The notes under the pieces were generated by a model. That model was not told where the DNA came from and searched no databases. It saw only the letters and a list, made by a program, of their open reading frames with translations. DNA of 64,000 bases from Gimesia benthica (GTDB taxonomy: Bacteria; Planctomycetota; Planctomycetia; Planctomycetales; Planctomycetaceae): the NCBI RefSeq assembly GCF_009720525.1, contig NZ_CP043930.1, forward strand, positions 1,240,001 to 1,304,000, in the 5' to 3' direction. Of the stretch, positions 38,357 to 47,995 are shown piece after piece (the stretch's first letter is position 1; the number at the start of each line of letters is the position of its first letter). The position numbers and the translations under genes are program-made.

Positions 38357-38669
38357 CAGGATTCAGTTTACCAGCGGGTATGTCTTTGGGTGAAACAGAC
38401 AACTATCCGCTTGTTACTATAGTCTGGGTCGCACAACGTACTACTGTCCAGATGGGAGTTAAACCTGAAATCTTGCCAGCTACGGAGGCTTGACAACTCC
38501 GAAGTCAATATTTCACAAAGGACTCTGCTTACAGGACCAGGTGGTCGTTTTCTGCTTTCATCTGATAGCGATCTCAAGATGAGCCATTTAAAATTACAAG
38601 AGTCCCATAGAAAATGATGCCCTGTGATTTTTCTGATGCCCTCTTGAGTCCAATGGAAAGGTTACCGTC
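38357..38669. other. Gene-free stretch before the relic gene
   Basis: About 310 bp with no supported gene, repeat or promoter. Confidence 0.3.
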
Positions 38670-39371
38670 GTTCTGATACAGAAACGTATTCGTATCTCTG
38701 TTGTCATTTTTTCAGTGATATTTCTGTGCTTTGCTCACAACCTGCAAAGTGCAGAACGGGCTTCGGATGATCGCTCACGCACACCTGCGGATGTAATTAT
38801 CAATGAGGACAGTAAAACATACGACTCGCATCCGTCCGCTGTGACCATGCAGAATGGTTCAACGTGGGTTGCCTGGATTGCATTCAAGGACAGCCGTGAT
38901 CAAATCCTGTTGCGCATCGTCGCGCACCAGGACTGAGTGGTGCCTTAACGGGCATCTGTGCGGAAGAACTCACAGCGGATGCGATTTTTGATGCGCTGAA
39001 AAAACGGCGTTGCTTTGCCACCAACGGCTCCCGGTTCTTCGTCGATGCCCGCGCCAATGGTCTTTTGATGGGCGAGGTCTTCACATCGCAGGATGGTAAC
39101 GTTGAATTATCATGGCAGGCAGTTGGTACGCGCCCAGTTGTTTCCGCCACGCTAGTTCTTAATGGTAAAGAGATCACACAAATCAAAGGCAGCGGTACTA
39201 AAGGGTTCCATACCACGTATTGAATGAAACAATTACCCCCCGGCAGACACTGGTTTTACTGGCGAATTGAGCAATCAAAGGATGCCCCATCCTGCCTGGA
39301 AACCTGATGGTAGCCCACGGTCACCTGGCATGGTCTACCCCGCATTACGTTAATGTCTCGGGAAAGTAGAA
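38670..39371 (+). pseudogene. Relic of a secreted DUF3604-type protein, internally deleted and frameshifted
   Basis: The 5' end reads a signal peptide (IRISVVIFSVIFLCFAHNL) and the start of a propeller-type domain (DSHPSAVTMQNGSTWVAWIAF), then stops at 38936. From about 38925 another frame reads a typical DUF3604/PHP-like C-terminus: GLSGALTGICAEELTADAIF, DALKKRRCFATNGSRFFVDA, NGLLMGEVF. It ends at about 39223. Beyond that, broken pieces (HWFYWRIEQSKDA, AHGHLAWSTPHYV) continue to about 39371. The middle of the original large gene is missing. Both ends are recognisable, so this is an internally deleted relic, not two genes. Confidence 0.75.
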
Positions 39372-39605
39372 CTGATTTTTGTAAGAATGACTTTATTATT
39401 CCTCATTCGGCAAGTCACCTCTAACATCGGAAGACTTGATATCACCTTGCAGTCTGTCTCAATATTCCAGACGTTTTTATGTGCGTTGGCGCATCTCGGT
39501 CAATCAACGCGTTCCGGCAATGGTTGAACGATGACACCACATTCTATCGACATATTCTTCCCTTGTTATTTGGTTTTTGTCAGATGCAAGACCGCTCTCA
39601 TTTCC
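39372..39605. other. Gene-free stretch after the relic
   Basis: Noncoding, no recognised element. It is the first part of a nearly 1.9-kb gene-free region reaching 41243, which also carries the two dispersed repeats and the promoter listed separately. Confidence 0.35.
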
Positions 39606-39797
39606 AGTCCGACAAGCTGTCCGATTGAGACCGTTTCAGCAGATGAGAACAATTGGCATCACAGCAACCGACTTAACCCAAGTGTCTAACTCAACGAGAC
39701 TTACCGAAATCATTTTCTGAGTAAAAATCCGCCTCAGGAGCGACACCCGCCTCCTCCACTCCAACGGCTGCTCACCAAAGTGGGCAGCCGTTTTTTT
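39606..39797 (+). repeat. Dispersed hairpin element, copy A
   Basis: One of three related copies in the window (others at 43233-43410 and 52989-53168). Common order: AGTCCGAC...TGTCCGATT, then GACTTACCGAAATCATTTTC (here at 39698), TCAGGAGCGACACCCGCC, then a hairpin. This copy's hairpin is different in sequence from copy C but in the same place. No protein is encoded. Confidence 0.7.
39763..39797 (+). terminator. Rho-independent-type terminator ending hairpin element A
   Basis: Stem AACGGCTGC/GCAGCCGTT (39763-39771, 39784-39792) with an inner CAC/GTG pair, followed by a T run to 39797. There is no complete gene directly upstream, only the relic at 38670-39371. Confidence 0.75.
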
Positions 39798-39954
39798 CCC
39801 CTTCACAACCCCCGCACTCCTCTCACAACAACCTTCCCGCTTTTTACTCTCTTTGATCAGCGTTTGCATGCAACCCCTTTCCGATTTCCAGTGCAGTTCT
39901 GTCTCTGGAACGGAACAAATTGCACTTGATCGTCACTTTCCGAATCGTATTCTT

Positions 39955-40219
39955 TTGTAATTCTGCTTCGCGCGCGAGGCGGATGATGCGTCCACTGGAA
40001 CCTGGTCCACTTGTGACTCAGAAGCACCTGAATCGCCATCGATTTTTCCCGCTTTTCACCGGAACAAAATGAACCGGCTCTCAATATCTCGTACATTTTC
40101 AAATCATTTCGGAGCAAACTCAGAGCAATTCACAGCAGACTCCCCCCACTTCACTGCACATTCGGAGCAGGTCAACACACATCATCCACTTGACTCCCCC
40201 ACGCCGATTCACAAAATAC
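39955..40219 (+). repeat. 265-bp dispersed repeat, copy 1
   Basis: Closely similar to 58706-58970 in the same orientation, beginning TTGTAATTCTGCTTCGCGCG and ending near CCCACGCCGATTCACAAAAT. A further matching tail of about 55 bp follows after unrelated spacer (40456-40508, matching 59064-59120), so the mobile or duplicated unit may be longer. Open frames through it on the minus strand are not conserved between copies, which argues against coding. Confidence 0.85.
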
Positions 40220-40955
40220 AAAACCAACGTGACAAACCTTCGAATACCCAACCAGAAAACGGTTCGCCTGCATGCAATTCGGGGCAAGCGCAGCAAGCCG
40301 GAAACTGACATAGAAACAGACCAGGCCCAATGCAGAAACCGTCCCCGGCGAAACTCAGGACGCCCCGCCTGGCAAAGTTGCCTGCGATTCAGACTCCCGC
40401 AGGAACCATTTTCATCCAATACGATCATCCATTTAGCAGCAGCAACCAGACGCGCCATTTTATAAATAAGCAACGCAATGCCGTAGGTAAAAATCGTTAA
40501 CCTGAACAGGAAGCAGTTCCAGGGCAGAAGACAAGATACACACCTGGTAACCTGGAGATGAGCAATAATAAGCCGGCGTCGTCACTACTGACAGCGGTAT
40601 GACGGAGGGGAGGCCAACTTCGCAATCTCAGACTCTAATCATCTGATCCACTCCTGCTTCCTGGGAGCAAAAACGATTGAAGAGGAAGCAGTGGAATCTT
40701 GCTTAATTTCAAGTGACGTCAGACATCCAGACGATTCATCAGCCGCCTCCCCCAACCCCATACTGATCAAAAACATGAACGATTTACGTCAAAAACGTCC
40801 GGGCCCAGACCAGTTCTTTCGATACATTTCCCTCAACGCTCTGTTACCGCCTGACAGTCAGGAACTTCATTTTCTAAGTTCTTGATGAACAGAAGTTTTC
40901 TCAGTTCATCTCGGAAAAATCTCTCAAGATCATCCAAACATATGACGAACTATTA

Positions 40956-40984
40956 TTGACGAATATATTTTCGTGCTTTATAAT
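40956..40984 (+). promoter_or_regulatory. Strong sigma-70-like promoter
   Basis: TTGACG (40956-40961), 17-bp spacer, TATAAT (40979-40984). It points towards the DabA-like gene at 41244, about 260 bp downstream, so a long leader would result. The leader contains several T-rich segments but no riboswitch I can name. Confidence 0.65.
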
Positions 40985-41243
40985 ACGTGTATTCTAATTC
41001 GATTTTTGCTTCAGAAGAAACCACAATGTCTGCTGTAATTGATTTGATCCTGCTCTCCCCCTGACCCACAGACCGGTTTCCAGAAAAAATGTGAACTCAA
41101 CCACTTGGATTAAACAGTCTTCAAGTCCATTTTTTGATGAGGTGATGCTCGGACAACGTTTAGAAAATCTTGCCTGCCAATAATCCTGCCAGATCATTTT
41201 TTGCAGTCGGATATCAATCAAAGCTACTAGAAAGCGTGCCACA

Positions 41244-42965
41244 ATGTCACAAAAGAAATCTGAATCAACATATTTTCCTTTGCCCACATTGCTGAATAGA
41301 TACTCTCCTGCACAGGTACACCTGATAGAGCACGTTACCGAAGCACTTCATGTTGTTTCTCGAGTGATTTCATCTGTCACGTCTATCAAAGACCAGGTAG
41401 CTGTAAATCCATATCATGGAATCTGTGAGCGATCATTCTTGAATGCTCGAAAGTATTTACGAATTTTTTCAGACTATGACACCCTGATGCCTCTGGAATT
41501 CTATGCCGAAGAGTTTCATTCCGGACGATTCGGAATTGAACAGATCCAGTCTGCAATCGAGGAACTCGAGAATACTCCAGTCGGTGCGCATCAAATTCCC
41601 ACCGCGAAGAAAATAGCCGAACGATTACAAAGCCTGGCTGACAACGTGGACCACCTGAACCGTGCTCCTGACCAATTGAGACAGCAACACAACAGACCGG
41701 TTCGCACACTGTCTGAGCTGCTGGATCAAAACAAGAATTCCAACTGGTCAGAATTGATCTATGACGAAATCTCAAAGTATTGTGCAATGCATTATGATCA
41801 GGGAAATGCAATCTGGCCGAGCCCCTGGCAGGAGCTGACTTTATATCAATCCTGGCGATCGGCAGCGGTCTATGATCGAAACCTCGAATTCCGTGGGCTG
41901 TCCGGTTTGCGTAGATACATTTCCCAGCTTCCACATACGCCTGAGATCTCGATCATCTCTTCATTGAAAAGCCTGAATGTTCCACCAGTTCTCTGGGAAA
42001 CGTACTTACTGTGTCAGGCATTTTCGATTCACAGCTGGTCTGCCTGGATAAAATACCAGGCAAGTGAATCAGAGATTGACGATCTCACAGGGTTACTGGC
42101 GATAAGACTCGCGTACGATGCAGCACTTTCAAGAGCTCAGAAATTCGAGATTGACTGGAGTGAATATCCCAGCAAACACCCGATTTCATTTAAGTCATCA
42201 ACCTCTGCGCAAGATGATGAGATTCTGCGATATACGCTGTTACGCGCTTCAGAAATTGCTTTTCGCGATCAGCTGCTGCGTGGACTCACAGCTCAGACAG
42301 ACAATACGAAAGTCGTATCAGAGTCGACAGGTAAGTCATCAGCGATAGAATCAGATCGCACCGAGCAAATGCCTGTGTCGAATTCTCCCACAACGATTGA
42401 TTTATCGCCAGCAGCTGGTGCATGGTCAAAAGCAGGTCCGGAGTGGGAACTGGCAGGGAAACCGGCCTTCGTCATTGCCTCACAAAAATACATCCGGGAA
42501 AACGATCTCGAAGCCCATAGCGTTCTGTGCAGTTATGACCACAGTCACGATCCAGAAGGGATCGTGCTTGAGAATATCATGACAGCTCCGATGATTTTCG
42601 CCCACTGCAAGAACATGCAATCTTACGCTTCAGCAGTCGATAATCATCAGTCTGGGAGCAGCTTGAATAGCTTACAGAACGTTCTGGTTGACATAGGAAT
42701 TCTATCTGGTAAGAACGGCGCGATAACGACAGACTCGCCTTGGCAATCGTTGCAGACAGGATCAAGATTCGACCACAAACCAATACGGTTACATGTAGTA
42801 ATTGCAGCTCCCAGATGCCTGATCGAAAAAATTATTTCCAAACATCAAAATATTATGAATCTACTAAGCGGCAACTGGATGCAACTCGTCTCACTGGATG
42901 AGGAACAGGCGTTTGAGTACTCCACTGATGGGATATGGAAAAAGATCGTGCTGCCAGAGAACTGA
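41244..42965 (+). CDS. DabA-like (DUF2309) protein lacking the zinc-binding core
   Basis: 573 residues. DabA is the beta-carbonic-anhydrase-like subunit of the DAB inorganic-carbon accumulation system and is usually 800-1000 residues. Residues 1-348 match its N-terminal part: VAVNPYHGICERSF, DQGNAIWPSPWQE, DDLTGLLAIRLAYDAAL. Residues about 398-573 match its C-terminus: AGPEWELAGKPAFVIAS, CSYDHSHDPEGIVLENI, TAPMIFAHCKNMQSYASAVDN, NVLVDIGILSG. Between them is a 50-residue Ser/Thr/Glu-rich linker. The central part with CIDVRSE and the His/Cys zinc ligands (the GACGG region) is absent. The join is in frame and the frame is intact. It cannot hydrate CO2 by the known mechanism. No dabB-type membrane gene is adjacent. 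Confidence 0.8.
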   Translation: MSQKKSESTYFPLPTLLNRYSPAQVHLIEHVTEALHVVSRVISSVTSIKDQVAVNPYHGICERSFLNARKYLRIFSDYDTLMPLEFYAEEFHSGRFGIEQIQSAIEELENTPVGAHQIPTAKKIAERLQSLADNVDHLNRAPDQLRQQHNRPVRTLSELLDQNKNSNWSELIYDEISKYCAMHYDQGNAIWPSPWQELTLYQSWRSAAVYDRNLEFRGLSGLRRYISQLPHTPEISIISSLKSLNVPPVLWETYLLCQAFSIHSWSAWIKYQASESEIDDLTGLLAIRLAYDAALSRAQKFEIDWSEYPSKHPISFKSSTSAQDDEILRYTLLRASEIAFRDQLLRGLTAQTDNTKVVSESTGKSSAIESDRTEQMPVSNSPTTIDLSPAAGAWSKAGPEWELAGKPAFVIASQKYIRENDLEAHSVLCSYDHSHDPEGIVLENIMTAPMIFAHCKNMQSYASAVDNHQSGSSLNSLQNVLVDIGILSGKNGAITTDSPWQSLQTGSRFDHKPIRLHVVIAAPRCLIEKIISKHQNIMNLLSGNWMQLVSLDEEQAFEYSTDGIWKKIVLPEN

Positions 42966-43232
42966 GCTTCTCCAGGCCCGGTGCGGACTTTCACTCTTCA
43001 GTTTCTTTCGAAAGTCATCCTGTTTACGAGCCGGTCCTCTCTCCTGCGAATAGACTGATGTTTCTTAAACGAAAAGCAGGCCATCGCCTGCCGCGTATCT
43101 CCTTTCTACGGAGGATCTGGCTTTATATTGACTACGGAAGCACAGACAATAATACTGCCTCCGGGACTAGTCTGATTCTTTTAGCAGGAAAATGCTGAGA
43201 ATCATCAATCGTCCGATATCATGTCCTATTCA
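42966..43232. other. Gene-free stretch after the DabA-like gene
   Basis: Contains a small GCAGGC-CATC-GCCTGC hairpin near 43077-43092 but no T run. An 87-codon frame overlapping the DabA-like stop shows no protein features. Confidence 0.35.
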
Positions 43233-43410
43233 TCGTCCGACGATGCCCGATTCATCAAGTCTCCAAAGCATCCAGCCCGCCACCTTGATCAAACCAAATG
43301 ACGCATTTAAGGGGACTTACTAAGATCATTTTCAACTTAAAAGTCCAGCTCAGGAGAAACACCGCCCCCAACTTTGCCAACTTGCGATCTCCTTGATTTT
43401 TGAGGCTCTT
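43233..43410 (+). repeat. Dispersed hairpin element, copy B (decayed)
   Basis: Shares CGTCCGACGATGCCCGATT and GGGGACTTACTAAGATCATTTTC (near 43311) with the other copies. Its hairpin, GCCAACTTGCGATC...GAGGCTCTT, is a degraded form of the copy C stem and no longer pairs. Confidence 0.65.
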
Positions 43411-43691
43411 AAGCGTTAAATAGGTCCAATTCGAGAACTAGAGCTTTCGTAAATGACTAGTTTCCAGGTGTTTACCACTCCCATTCTGGAAACGCTTCGC
43501 CTCCAGTTTTCATATTGTAACCATTTGTTATAAAAGAGTTTGCTGGTTTTATGGACGCGGGATTAGATCCCCCGTCTCATACTTATTATGATAAGCAGCA
43601 TTGCGACGGAAACTCTTTTTCGCATTATTATCACTCCAGAACTTTCTTTGGGACCAGCCCGCTTCTCAAGACTTAACAAGGTGTATTACCC
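43411..43691. other. Gene-free stretch upstream of the cupin gene
   Basis: 280 bp without recognised elements; it presumably holds the cupin gene's promoter. Confidence 0.3.
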
Positions 43692-45011
<1,320 letters not shown>

Positions 45012-45033
45012 CAGCACTCGATGAGAGAATTCG

Positions 45034-45078
45034 CGATCGAGGCTGCCTCATGGTCATATTGACCGAGGCAGCCCGATC
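45034..45078 (+). terminator. Long hairpin between convergent genes
   Basis: Perfect GGCTGCCTC/GAGGCAGCC stem (45041-45049, 45065-45073), extended by GATCG/CGATC with one bulged A, and an inner GGTC/GACC. No T run. Placed between the cupin gene and the converging sialidase-like gene, it probably ends transcription from one or both sides. Confidence 0.65.
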
Positions 45079-45239
45079 TCTCGCTCACACGTCGCGTCAC
45101 CAGTCTGCTCTGACTCATGGACTCATCAAGAACATCAACACACCTTCGTCTCACTACTGACTGCGTTGCGCTTTACTGTGCTGGAGCAGTCGTGATGACC
45201 ATATAAGCAACAGGACTCTAAATTGTGTGATCGGCTTCA

Positions 45240-46511
45240 TTACTGCGAACGGGCCCCTTCCACACCGATTGTATAAATGACCGGAGTGCGGCTTTTGTAA
45301 CCCTTACTCGCCCGGGACGTCGTGATGACGATGTTGCCCGTCTGGCGGTCTTCAATAGAGTGCCAGTGCGACAGGTTCACGTCCTCTTCGTCAGGTTGTT
45401 TCGTGTCAATCACAACCAGATTATCGCGAATAATTCCATAGGTTTTCGGATCGACCTCACCAATGACCAGGGGCCAGCGGGGATGATTGGCCTGGCAGTT
45501 TTTCTCACTGATGTTGCCAATCCAGTAAGTACGACCGTTGGAGTGTTTGATCAGTTCTGACATCGAAGAGGGAGAAAAGAAAGGTTCTCCATCAGAGTAG
45601 GTCCAGGGCTCTGGCTTGCTCCACTTGTGGCCGCCGTCTTGAGAGATACTGATCCATTTGCGACTGGGCAGCTTATTCGAGGGGTCACTCTTGCCTCCAT
45701 TACTGCCGCGCATAATGCAGATGAGATTCCCATCCGGCATTTGAGCCAGGGTCGGTTCATACAACCCGCGGACGGTGCGTTTCCCATCGCCTTCGATCGG
45801 TTCTGACGACTCCCATTCAAGATCGTTGTTTTCCGTCCAGCGTCCGATGAGGATTCTGGTTTGCAGCCAGTACCAGCCACCGCCGGGATTGTGAAGACTT
45901 TTTCCGTCATCTGCCAGCGGGGGCATTTGCATGGGAACCAGGATCGTGCCCTCGCGGGTGCGAATCGGATCACAGCCAAGATCACCGAGGAAGAAGCAGT
46001 TCTGACTGATGTGCACACCGTCGACCGGGTACTCGGGGGAATACTCTTTTCCTTTTTGGACGATGGGTTTGTCGTACAGGTAGCTGCGTCCTCCATCAGT
46101 CGAGACCCGGTAGCGAAGGTAGTACCAGTGCCATTGCCAGCGCGGCTCATGTGCTTTGGGATCTTTATCAGGTGTGTCCATACAATTGAAAAGCGACAGA
46201 ATGTTGCCATTGACCGGATCTCGCCAGAGGCCGTAATGGCTGCGTCGGTAGCCGTAGGGAAGGTCTTTGTCAAAATCGGGAGTGGGTTTCACAGGCTCCC
46301 ATGTGAGACCGTTATCAGTTGAAACGCCATTCAGTTTAATCATTGCCTGACCAGAATGATTCTGATAGATGGCTTTAAACAATGGTGACGTCGCTTTAAG
46401 CATTTGCTTCTGCTTTAGCGAAAGCGTTCCCGGATCTGCTGCGCTGGCGGTTTGCATCAGCAGAAACATTATGATGATGGATGATAAGCTCAGATTCTGG
46501 AACAGTTTCAT
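45240..46511 (-). CDS. Secreted sialidase-like (BNR-repeat) protein
   Basis: 423 residues from ATG 46511 (open to 46538), with signal peptide KLFQNLSLSSIIIMFLLMQTASA. Asp-box-like elements mark a neuraminidase-type propeller: STDNGLTWEP, VSTDGGRSYLYD and ISQDGGHKWSKP. A GLYEPTLAQMPDG segment and later PVDGVHISQN are typical of planctomycete sialidase-like proteins. The substrate is unknown. It converges with the cupin gene and reads in the same direction as the hxlR-type gene upstream, but 180 bp apart. Confidence 0.75.
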   Translation of the reverse strand: MKLFQNLSLSSIIIMFLLMQTASAADPGTLSLKQKQMLKATSPLFKAIYQNHSGQAMIKLNGVSTDNGLTWEPVKPTPDFDKDLPYGYRRSHYGLWRDPVNGNILSLFNCMDTPDKDPKAHEPRWQWHWYYLRYRVSTDGGRSYLYDKPIVQKGKEYSPEYPVDGVHISQNCFFLGDLGCDPIRTREGTILVPMQMPPLADDGKSLHNPGGGWYWLQTRILIGRWTENNDLEWESSEPIEGDGKRTVRGLYEPTLAQMPDGNLICIMRGSNGGKSDPSNKLPSRKWISISQDGGHKWSKPEPWTYSDGEPFFSPSSMSELIKHSNGRTYWIGNISEKNCQANHPRWPLVIGEVDPKTYGIIRDNLVVIDTKQPDEEDVNLSHWHSIEDRQTGNIVITTSRASKGYKSRTPVIYTIGVEGARSQ

Positions 46512-46691
46512 GCGTGTCTCTCTGCTTCGAGATTCCATTGACTTTTGGAATTGAGTCTGAAATTACTTCTTGACGATTGATTTCACCACGCTAACTTTCC
46601 CGCGCTCTCCACTTCAAGCTGGTATTGTCTTTTTCTTTTTATACGACCATCTGATGCTGGAGTCGTAAGGCGGGAACCCACGGGCGGTTTG

Positions 46692-47000
46692 TCATTTCTT
46701 CAACCGAGCCTCCTGATGCAGAATATCAACTTCGTCGATGATTTCCAGCAAACGTTGACCAAATGTAGACAAAGTGTATTCGACTCGTGGAGGAATTTCG
46801 GGGTAACTCGTCTTTTCAACGACGCCATATTCGACGAGTCGCTTGAGTCGCTCCGAAAGGACTTTCGCAGTCATCCCATCGACTGACTTCTCCAATTGCC
46901 CCGGTCGTTGAATTCCCTGCTCAATGCGTCGGAGCAGTGTCACCATGTAGCGACAACCCAGACATTTTTCGAAGACTTCGGTTACATCAATCTCACTCAT
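46692..47000 (-). CDS. HxlR-family transcriptional regulator
   Basis: 102 residues. Winged-helix protein of the HxlR/MarR-like group: KCLGCRYMVTLLRRI (the cysteine position used for electrophile or redox sensing in several HxlR members), MTAKVLSERLKRLVEYGVVE and the wing VEYTLSTFGQRLLEI. It is divergent from the azoreductase gene 136 bp away. The arrangement is the usual one for regulator plus quinone/azo-compound reductase, so it probably represses azoR until exposed to electrophiles. Palindromes in the intergenic region are likely sites. Confidence 0.9.
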   Translation of the reverse strand: MSEIDVTEVFEKCLGCRYMVTLLRRIEQGIQRPGQLEKSVDGMTAKVLSERLKRLVEYGVVEKTSYPEIPPRVEYTLSTFGQRLLEIIDEVDILHQEARLKK

Positions 47001-47013
47001 TTTTCCCGCACCC

Positions 47014-47044
47014 TACTTAAAAGAAAGTACCCCACAAATTTGTG
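47014..47044. promoter_or_regulatory. Operator-like palindromes between hxlR and azoR
   Basis: TACTT-AAAAGA-AAGTA (47014-47029) is an inverted repeat with the GTAC-type half-sites seen near HxlR genes. CACAAATTTGTG (47033-47044) is a perfect 12-bp palindrome. Both lie in the shared control region. Confidence 0.5.
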
Positions 47045-47135
47045 CCCGGTTGAACCTGCCTCGTGAATGGCAATTATACCAGCATAGTTGCTGTAATTCA
47101 GATGCCAATACTTTTTGTTGAAAAGGAAAATCGAA

Positions 47136-47816
47136 ATGCCTCACCTGCTCCACATTGATTCAAGCCCCCGCAGCGACCGTTCTCACACACGTGGTCTCAC
47201 AGCCGACTTTGTGCAAAGATGGCAGGTCAACCACCCCAACAGCACCGTGACGTATCGTGACATTGGACAAAGCCCATTGCCACACGTGACGGAAGAGTGG
47301 ATCGCAGCGGCATTCACGCCACCGAATGAACGCAGTCAAGCAATGCAGGATGCTCTGCGATTGAGCAACGAACTGATAGACGAGCTATTGCAGGCTGATG
47401 TGATTGTTGCCGGGATTCCATTTTACAATTTCGGAATGCCAAGCGGCTTCAAAGCTTACATAGATCAGATTGTGCGTATAGGTCGTACGTTCTTATTTAA
47501 TCCCGATAACGACGAATCACCGTATACATCGCTCGTTCACGGTAAACGGATGATTGCGGTGATCTCCCGTGGTGATGGTGGGTATGGTCCCGGCGGTCGA
47601 AACGAGAAAAACAACCATCTTGATCCACATTTACGGACTGTGTTTCGCTTCATCGGCGTGAACGATTTAGAGATTGTCGCCGCCGAAAATGACGAACATG
47701 GTGGTGCGGCTTTGGTCGACTCCTTAGAGACTGCTCGCAGGGAACTTCTGAGGCTTGCGACCGAAGATCAACCGCCAAGGGGTGAACTCGCGCCCTTAAC
47801 CGCAACCAGAACTTGA
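47136..47816 (+). CDS. azoR: FMN-dependent NADH-azoreductase
   Basis: 226 residues from ATG 47136, with AGGAAA upstream. Flavodoxin-like fold: the FMN-phosphate loop IDSSPRSDRSHT at the N-terminus, PFYNFGMPSGFKAYIDQI with the family's PMYNF..P pattern, and ISRGDGGYGPGG near residue 145. AzoR reduces azo compounds and quinones with NADH. Divergent to the HxlR regulator. Confidence 0.92.
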   Translation: MPHLLHIDSSPRSDRSHTRGLTADFVQRWQVNHPNSTVTYRDIGQSPLPHVTEEWIAAAFTPPNERSQAMQDALRLSNELIDELLQADVIVAGIPFYNFGMPSGFKAYIDQIVRIGRTFLFNPDNDESPYTSLVHGKRMIAVISRGDGGYGPGGRNEKNNHLDPHLRTVFRFIGVNDLEIVAAENDEHGGAALVDSLETARRELLRLATEDQPPRGELAPLTATRT

Positions 47817-47995
47817 TGATATACCAATCATGATTCTGGACCGATTGATGAGGAGGCGATCATACCCACCAAGCGTTATACATCCGAATAAATAATTTCA
47901 AAACTCCACGAAACCGACACACAAAAGAGTGATTTCAATAGGCACAATAGAAGCGATAATCGACCCGGAATTAAGAACTGAATAATTGGATCGAC

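Noticed and set aside
39636-40117. Minus-strand frames through the hairpin element and the 265-bp repeat
   Set aside because: The frame is not kept between repeat copies and one passes through a terminator hairpin; more likely noncoding repeats.
42935-43198. 87-codon plus-strand frame overlapping the DabA-like stop
   Set aside because: Overlaps the real gene's 3' end, no features; likely chance.
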